Assembly: GCA_030280995.1 (NCBI GenBank) | Contig: JASXTE010000003.1 | Coordinates: forward strand, 806,001 to 870,000 | Source: Hemileia vastatrix | Taxonomy: Eukaryota > Basidiomycota > Pucciniomycetes > Pucciniales > Zaghouaniaceae | DNA: 64,000 nt | Direction of reading: 5' to 3' | Part shown: positions 57,231-64,000 of the stretch, one piece after another | Layout: each line of letters opens with the position of its first letter | How positions within the stretch are numbered: the first letter of the stretch is position 1 | Made by a program: the position numbers and the translations under genes | The notes under the pieces: generated by a model | The model's database searches: none | Told to the model about the DNA's origin: nothing | Seen by the model: only the letters and a program-made list of their open reading frames with translations

Positions 57231-58620
57231 TGCATCCAAAAGATAAACCATAAAATCATGAAAGTAAATTTAATTTACAATAATGATATCTTTTACTACA
57301 TAATTGCAATAATAGTTAAATTTTAAAAAAAAAAATTCATCACAAATATTAATAACTATAGGAATTGAAATAACTAATGCCATTCCTATTTTCAAACTTT
57401 AAAAAGAATATAGTCACTGCTCACTTCAAATCTATTAAGTCTTTGTAAAACTAAATTTTGTATATTTTTTTTATACCTAAAATATAAGACCTACAGGCTA
57501 TTGAAAATAAAATCTTCAGTTACTCAATTAAAAGAAATATTTATATTTAAATAAAAACAAAAATAGTCCTTAAAGTGTATAACTTGAAAGGTTGTTATGG
57601 AAATTAATATGCAAGTTTTCCTATTTAAATATTTAATGCTTATATAAATCACATTCACAAGTTTTGGTATGAGTACATGTGAAATAGTGACTGAATTTAA
57701 AAGTGGAAGCCAATATAATGACAAAAATATTTACAAACTTTATTTCAATTTAATATTTGTCTGTAAAAAATTTTGAAAGTAATATTTTATTCATCTTCTT
57801 AAGGATCTCTTACTCCTCCTCTACCCATCTACTTTTTAATAGGGGGTCTCAATTTTTAACAAATATGCCTGGTGGATTTCATTTGAAAACCACCTCATAA
57901 ACACACCATGAAAAATGGCTGATTTGGTACCTGACATCTCAAACATGGGGTCAAATACATCCTACTTTAGTGAAAATTTTCCAACCACAGCTCAGTCCAC
58001 CAATATAAAGATCCTCCCAATTCACCACACATCACATCTTTCCCCTTCCACTTTTTTGATACAAATTTTTACACACCATGCCCCAGTAAGTTTTGCACTT
58101 TTCATTCCTTTCTTTATCAACAATTCCTGATCAAGTTTCTATCCTCAAAACTCAGTCACCATGCTAATCACACTACAAAATTCTCAACACAACCCTTTTA
58201 AATCCTTTTTTCATGCTCTCAAAATGATCAAGTTGCATGTACTTTCCACTTGGGTTTGTTATTTTGTTTTTGTATATTGACTTTTATTTTGAATTTTCAC
58301 TGAAAGCATATTTTTTTCCTTCCTTATTCATTTTGGTTCATCATCTCATCATGAAGTTGCATATTTTCAGAAATTGCATAATTTTTCATTCTTTCTGTTT
58401 TTCAATGATCCCTCATATCCTTTTATTCATCTTCTCTCACTTCTTTAACTCTTCTTCTATTTCTTTTCTTCATCACTTCCTGAACTTCTATCTGGTCCTT
58501 TTATATCTTTGAAGACATCTAATCAGGTAAATCATTCTCACAAAATATTTTTTCAATTTTAAATGATGTACTTTTTCTGAATTTGTGTTTTTTATTTTTT
58601 CTATTTTTTTTTGTTTTCTC
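57231..58620. other. AT-rich DNA, nothing recognised
   Basis: Open frames at 57,915-58,130 and 58,237-58,512 have skewed composition and no motifs. No repeats shared elsewhere. Confidence 0.35.
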
Positions 58621-58629
58621 AAATCACAT

Positions 58630-59410
58630 TTCCTTTTTTAAGAATGTTCTCCAGAAGCCTGGCTCTCATATCCACCAAGCTACATCTGATTTGGCTCACT
58701 GGTTGTTGAGATATTTATCATCCACTTGGCTCAAACTTCCATCAACTTTATTTTAATATTCTCAAGTAGTTCTTACTCTGTAACAAATATAATACTTATA
58801 AATAACATAGGTAGCTAAAATAAATCTTTTTAGCCCATTGATAATCCCTGGCTTTAATTTTTATAACCCTTTTTGATTTTCTTTTAAGTCAAAAAAAAGA
58901 GTCAGAAATAGGGTCAGGATTATTTAAATGACATATCCTTTTGTTGAAAGACTCTCCAGAAGCATGACTTTTATTTCCAGCAAACACAGTTGAATTTGGT
59001 CCAGTGGTATTTGAGGTATCTTCTTCCAAAGTTGAGTCTTGTTTCATAGACTAATTTACATTTCTTAAGTTCAATGTTGCATAATATGCATATAGGTCTT
59101 AAGAAATATATTTCAAATCATACTTCTGGCTTTTGGCTCTGATTTTATAAGCTAAATATCTGTTTTGGATAAGTCCTTCCTATTTTGTTATTTTTTTTAT
59201 GAGGATGAATATTAAAATTTGCTGAATTTTGGCTCATTCAAATCTCAGATTATTTTGATTACAGGTTCTCTAGAGACATAAATTTCATTTTCAGAAAGAA
59301 GAATAAATTTTGGCTCAGAAATTTCTGAGATATCTACTTATAAATTTGAGTCTTCTTATGTAAACTAATTTACATTTTTGAATTTTGATATTCCATAATA
59401 TGCATATTTT
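58630..59410. repeat. Three-copy degenerate tandem repeat, period about 310-320 bp
   Basis: Copies start near 58,645, 58,960 and 59,265 with CTCCAGAAGC(C/A)TG or a related CTCTAGAGACAT form, followed by TTGGCTCA/TTGGTCCA and GAGATAT/GAGGTATCT. The latter two also share AGTCTT...TA.ACTAATTTACATTT and ATAATATGCATAT. Confidence 0.6.
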
Positions 59411-60110
59411 TTCTGATACTTTTCATTGAACCGCCCCCAAGGTATGTCAATTCCTCAACTTTTTTTTATCATTTGATTCCTCAATTTTTCTTCTTTATAA
59501 ATCATTTTCCCCCCTGATTTATTGATTTTTTGGATTTTTTCTGGAAATGGTATCATCAAATCTATTTGGAACTCTTCTCAGGATAATCATCAATCAAAAA
59601 TACAAGAGATAATCATCAAACTACCAAGGAAACTCCTGATTTGGAATCTTGTAAAATTTTTACTCATTTTTTTGGAATCTTGTGAAATTCTTACTCATTT
59701 TGGTTTTTCATTCCAGATCAACCAAAGTCTGATAAACCAGGAAAGTAAAGCAAGGGGAGAAGGTTTGATTTCTAGTAAATCTTTAGGGAGGGGTTCTAAA
59801 TATGGTAATTAGAAGATTTTCCATTTTTTATTTATTTCATAAATTTTTAAATTACCAATTATTAAAGATAATCAATCAAGTAAAAATTTTGTGCAAGTGA
59901 GCCTTGCTGCTGTATAAATGTGTTCATTTAATCATTTATTTGTATTGAATGGATGGATTCTAAATACAATGCTTGTCATATTATTTCTTTGGCTTTTGTC
60001 ACATATGAAATCATTGGCAGGTGGTATTTTGAATCCCATTACTTTTACTTGGTTGCTTATCTTTTTTGATTGATTTATTTAAGAATTTATGAAATTAAAA
60101 TGAAAATTTG
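59411..60110. other. AT-rich DNA, nothing recognised
   Basis: A 96-codon plus-strand open frame (59,522-59,812) contains an internal repeat (LVKFLLIFLESCEIL) and no known motif. Confidence 0.35.
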
Positions 60111-60114
60111 GTAA

Positions 60115-60340
60115 TCTTTACCCCCTCGCACAGTAAATTGCAGGGGGAGGTATTGACATTTTTTTTTCTGACATAAATATTTTTTTGAAATAAAAAAAAT
60201 GGAAATCCCCACCCCCTCCCACAGTAAAATTCAGGGGGAGGTATTGCCATTTTTTTTCCAGACATAAAATAATTTTTTGACATGAAAAAAATGGCAATCC
60301 CCACCCCCTAATATAGTAAAATGCAGGGGAGGGTATCACC
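60115..60340. repeat. G/C-run tandem repeat, about 92-bp period
   Basis: Three copies of (CC)ACCCCCT....CAGTAAA.TGCAGGGGGAGG followed by TATTG.CATTTTTTTT. C-runs and G-runs alternate in each unit, so each can pair as CCCCCTCC with GGGGGAGG. It stands out sharply from the AT-rich surroundings. Confidence 0.75.
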
Positions 60341-61457
60341 AAATTTCTATATTTAGAAAAATAAAATTTGTTAATTTATGTATCTTATGCATAAGGGTTG
60401 GTTAATGAAGCTGTTGAAAAACCATATTTAACCAAAGTATTAATAGAAATCCAGAATGAATTTTAGTCATGTAGATATGGAGAAAAACATTACTTATAAT
60501 TTAAATACAAAAAATTTAATCAACTGAAATCCTAAAAAATAGCAAGAGTAGAAGCATGAGATGTATATAAGAGAGATTCAAAGCATTGTTTTACAATCAA
60601 AATATTTATTTCCATCTCTGATCTGGAAGAGGTTTTCAAGATGGGTAAATGTGCCACCATTTTAATTTGAACTAAAATGACAAAGTGAAACACAGATTTG
60701 AATAGGACAATCTCTTTATGGACAACAAGAATCATTTCTGAAAATTGAGTGATCTTTTATCAGTTCAAGTAACTGAGAAATCCAGGCAAGATTGTGCAAA
60801 ATATCTGTTTAAAGCTAATTTCAGGAATGCTTTAAAGAAACTCAAGGTTAAATTGTGGTTTGTGTTGTATGGAAAGTGTTCTGGAATATAAGTAGTGATT
60901 ATTCAGCATGTCACACATGTAAGCCAAGTTGATTTCTGCATTGGAGTTGGTATCTGAGTTAACCAATAGATCCAGGGCTAGAGTGGTAGCAGTTATTTCT
61001 AGTTTACAATGTACTGAAAGAGGAATTTTAGTGAATGGTGATGAAGACTAAGGGTGAGTGTATGATGAAGTGGTTGCTTAAGTAGTGGGAAGTCACGTTT
61101 TTCACATGTTGAATAATATGCCCTTAAGAATTAGGTGAAAAAGAATCTAAGGAGATGTCATGTCTGTACCTAGTTCTGACTAATCAAGATGAATGAGAGA
61201 AGTGTTTTGATGGCTTGTTTTTCCCAAATGAAGGTGTGTTTGAGGTCAAACACACCATCAAAATACACCTGTCAAGGGCAGGTGTATTTCATTTTCTGAT
61301 GGAGTGTTTGGTACTTTTTTTGTGGTGTGTTTATGTGGCGTATTTTATCAATTTTGAGACCCCCTAATGTACTCCATCCAGTCTCACTTTCATAGAAAAT
61401 ATCTATTGTTCTAGAACTCTCTTTATCAGAAATGGCCCATTTTATTTTTGAGCCATT
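60341..61457. other. Unassigned sequence with a strong palindrome pair
   Basis: No gene seen. 61,232-61,255 is a perfect palindrome (GGTGTGTTTGAG plus mirror half), followed at 61,260-61,288 by the hairpin AAATACACCTG-TCAAGGG-CAGGTGTATTT. Confidence 0.45.
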
Positions 61458-61535
61458 CACCGTGCAATATGGGGGGCAGACTTGTTAGCAAGTCTGCAAC
61501 CTTGGACTCAAATTCACCACAGATTGAACACACAT
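61458..61535. repeat. Left-end fragment of the 260-bp TIR element
   Basis: CACCGTGCAATATGGGGGG and the following 60 bp match the left end of copy C, then stop at the start of a complete copy. Confidence 0.75.
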
Positions 61536-61795
61536 CACCACACAATATGGGGGCAGACTTGCTAGCAATTCTGCAACCTTGGACCCGAAATCATCCCAGA
61601 TTGAACACACATTGAGCTATTGACAAAGGAAACATACAATCAGGGATGGAAACCACTCAGATGAAAAGTTTTAGGTGGGTGTTCAAGTAGAGCTCAGTAT
61701 GGGTTCAGTATAAGTTCAGTCTAAGCTCCATCTGAATTCCATCTGAGTTCAGTTTGGGGACTTTCTAGCAAGTCCACCCCCTATATTGTGTAGTA
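61536..61795. mobile_element. 260-bp CAC...GTG TIR element (copy D)
   Basis: CACCACACAATATGGGGG left; the right end CCCCCTATATTGTGTAGTA has lost the final G. Flanking trinucleotides (CAT and CTT) do not match, so it may have arisen by recombination with the fragment at 61,458. Confidence 0.8.
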
Positions 61796-62020
61796 CTTTC
61801 TTTTCTGTTTTTTACCTTTTTTTTAATTTTTTTTTGAAAAAAAAAAATTCTCATGGTTGTAAGTGATTTTTCTCACACTTACTTTTGTTGCATTTATTTT
61901 TCTTGCACTTACCTTTCTTACATTTATTTTTCTTACATTATGTCCCTTACTAAAATATCCTTAACTTGTACTGAATATCCCCATCAGGGATATCTTACTT
62001 AGTACTTAGTTAAAAAAACT
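61796..62020. other. Low-complexity AT/T-rich spacer
   Basis: Contains repeats of TTTTTCTTACA-type and a long A run; no gene. Confidence 0.4.
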
Positions 62021-62800
62021 CCAAGCCACAGGAAGTGGCTCAAGTTTGAAAATAAAAAAAATATATAGATTCCAGATTTAAGCTGGCAGTGTTTAATAAA
62101 AAATAAAAAAAATTGACCAAAGCCACTAAAAGTGGCTTTGGTCAATTAAATAATGCATCTTACAGGAAGTTTTAAACTGCCTGCAAGATGTTGTGTTTAA
62201 AAGCAAGCAAAGTTGCATGCAGAAACTTCTCTCGCTTTTTTTTAAAATTAATGACTTGCAGAAAGTTTAAAACTGGCTGCAGGTATTTTTTTAAAGCAAC
62301 TTTGGTTGAGAGCTTATTTTCGCACCTCCCAGCCAGATTACACTGTCTGGGAGGTTGTAGGTTATGTTTAAGCAGCCAATTTTCTTAAGGAAAAATTGGC
62401 TGCTTAAAAGATAAACTATCAGCAAGGGGGAGCCTGGCTGGTAGTAAATTAAGATAACATAAAAATAAACCCAAGCCACAGGATGTGGCTTGGGTTTGAA
62501 AATAAAAAAAATATTTTTCTGCCAGCTTTAAGCTGGAAGCATTTAATAAAAAAAAAACTGACCAAAGATACTAAAAGTGGCTTTGTTCAGTTTGATAATA
62601 CATCTTGAAGGCAGTTTAAAACTACCTGAAAGATGTTGTGTTTAAACTTTGCTTGCTTTTTTTTGTTATATTATTGACTTGCAGCCAGTTTATAACTGGC
62701 TGCAAGTCATTTAATAAAGCAACCAAAGTTGCTTGTAGCGACTTTGGTTTCAAGCTCATTTTTTCATATCCCAGCCAGATAACACTTTCTGAGAGGTTTT
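62021..62800. repeat. Tandemly duplicated cluster of distinct short hairpins
   Basis: A unit of about 447 bp occurs twice (from about 62,021 and about 62,470). Each contains, in order: AGCCAC-AGGAA-GTGGCT; a CCAGCTTTAAGCTGG-type stem; TTGACCAAAGCCACT-AAA-AGTGGCTTTGGTC; CATCTT.CAGG.AGTTT and its mirror; ACTTGCAG..AGTTT and its mirror; and CCTCCCAGCCAG...CTG.CTGGGAGG. Copy 1 also has AAGCAGCCAATTTT and its mirror (62,369-62,405). The stems are unrelated in sequence, and in each copy some are perfect (62,113-62,145; 62,470-62,494; 62,676-62,708). An open frame at 62,188-62,388 is a by-product. Confidence 0.88.
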
Positions 62801-62933
62801 AATGTGAGATTTGAGCAGCCCTTCATCAATCTTATGACTAAAATCAACAATGTCAAAAAGGTGGAGAGCTTCATTTTCCTGAAATAGCTTGCAAAGTAGA
62901 CATAGAGGCCACTAATAGCATCACAGAAATTCT

Positions 62934-63288
62934 ATGGCCAAAAAGCTTCTTAATCATTTCACTTTACAATGTTATGAAATTGGTGGATTCACTTGCCTTG
63001 GCTCTTCTATTCAAATTAGTACAAGACTCTTCAATACATTTAAAAAACTCCAAGAGTTTAAAATAGATATCTCTGAGTACTTAGATGTAAATGAAGAGTT
63101 AGAAAGATATAAATTTCTTATCATGAAGCTTTCTAAGTACAATGAAAAGACTGATTTAATAAAAAAAAGTTAGTGAATTACTATATATTTAATGTTACTA
63201 AAGATATTGAAAATTTAAATACAGAAAAAGATTCTGATATACATGTTAATAAAAAAATTAAAAGACCATTAAGTAGTGATAGGTAAAA
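62934..63288 (+). pseudogene. Unrecognised coding-like fragment with one frameshift
   Basis: From 62,934 an open frame of 79 codons (MAKKLLNHFTLQCYEIGGFT, ISEYLDVNEELERYKFLIMK) ends in an A-run at about 63,162. A one-base shift there continues the coding-like character (YYIFNVTKDIENLNTEKDSD, IHVNKKIKRPLSSDR) to a TAA near 63,286. It is lysine- and asparagine-rich and helical in appearance; no family recognised. It may be a last exon or a decayed transposon gene. Confidence 0.35.
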
Positions 63289-64000
63289 ATGTGATCGTAT
63301 TTAACAGGTATAGTTTTAGTTTAGTGGTAGAATGATATATTTACACACTTCCATAAAAACGTTTTAAGAAGATGATGATTATGTATAATCTAGTGAAAAA
63401 CCTAAAACAATAAAAGTATTAATAAAAATGGATGTAAAAATTGAGAAATCATAGTACAATAAAAAATTATCATTGCTACAAGTATAATAAAATATAGTAT
63501 AATAAAATATAAGAAACAAAATATAGCTTTGTAACTTGCTTAATTATAGAAAATGGAAACTAAAAATATACAATATCTTACAAATCCTTCCTAAAAGATC
63601 ATATGCATCATCATAAATAGATCTGTACTATTAATATTATTTTTACAAACATTATAAATTTGCTAATTTTTGCAATAAGTTTTTTCTTATTATTAATTAA
63701 AGTAAAACCATGTATTATTTTATTTTTTTTTAAGTAAAAGTAAAAATAAAAAATAAATTAATGGAAAATTAAATATTAATTTTTTTCTTTGATTAATTCA
63801 TTATTTACTTTCATATCTAACTTGAATTAATTTAGTGGAATTTTTCAATCTTAAATTTACTGAAATTTGTACACTAGTGTGACTTGTGATTTTTTTTTTT
63901 TGATAAATTGAATATTTTTCATCATATAATTATATTTTAGTGAAGCATATAACTGCAAAAGTAGAAAAGAAAAAATCAATAAAAGGAAATGAGATATATT
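63289..64000. other. Very AT-rich DNA to the window end
   Basis: Nothing recognised. Confidence 0.4.

Noticed and set aside
1..64000. tRNA or rRNA genes
   Set aside because: No cloverleaf with a T-arm GTTCRA motif or conserved rRNA block could be recognised on either strand; a covariance-model scan would be decisive.

Overview
Type of organism. This is eukaryotic, strongly AT-rich nuclear DNA dominated by nested transposable elements. A Ty3/Gypsy chromovirus, a Ty1/Copia element, a LINE with an RNase H domain, a PIF/Harbinger remnant and short (66-76 bp) canonical GT-AG introns together suggest a repeat-rich fungus. A basidiomycete such as a rust (Pucciniales) is my best guess, but no taxonomic marker gene is present, so this is inference.

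Layout. 0.45-3.4 kb: a decayed Gypsy zinc-knuckle/protease remnant (minus strand) split by a solo LTR, then a Gypsy integrase tail (plus strand). 4.3-6.9 kb: a decayed spliced gene on the minus strand with a second solo LTR of the same family inside its first intron. 7.6-15.5 kb: a 7.9-kb element with perfect 42-bp terminal inverted repeats (TIRs), a 3-bp target duplication, a transposase relic and a remarkable nested palindrome array. 17.2-27.2 kb: a LINE remnant split by a full-length, young-looking Gypsy chromovirus (17,646-26,493). 27.4-33.3 kb: small CAC...GTG inverted-repeat elements and AT-rich DNA. 33.5-39.9 kb: a decayed Copia element with 118-bp LTRs; one LTR is split by another solo LTR that itself carries a small TIR element. 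41.1-42.0 kb: the only intact-looking host gene, two exons and 271 codons, function unknown. 42.4-56.9 kb: a four-level nest. A Harbinger transposase remnant is interrupted by a solo LTR, which is interrupted by a 12-kb TIR element. That element is filled with a roughly 606-bp satellite carrying a conserved 46-bp hairpin, and inside the satellite sit another solo LTR and a 260-bp TIR element. 56.9-64 kb: the left end of a second member of the 12-kb family, degenerate tandem repeats, and a tandemly duplicated cluster of unrelated short hairpins.

How it fits together. The most interesting theme is a group of DNA transposons that all begin CAC and end GTG. The best-delimited ones make 3-bp target duplications (TTA, AAT, TGA, ACA, ATA, ATA). 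Most carry, about 20 bp in from each end, a short palindrome usually built as ACTTG-NNNN-CAAGT or close to it. This resembles the CACTA/Plavaka superfamily (CAC ends and 3-bp duplications are established for CACTA), and a transposase-like relic in the 7.9-kb element agrees. Two members are giant and carry arrays of perfect hairpins instead of genes. Target duplications let most insertions be delimited to the base, so relative ages can be read directly from the nesting.
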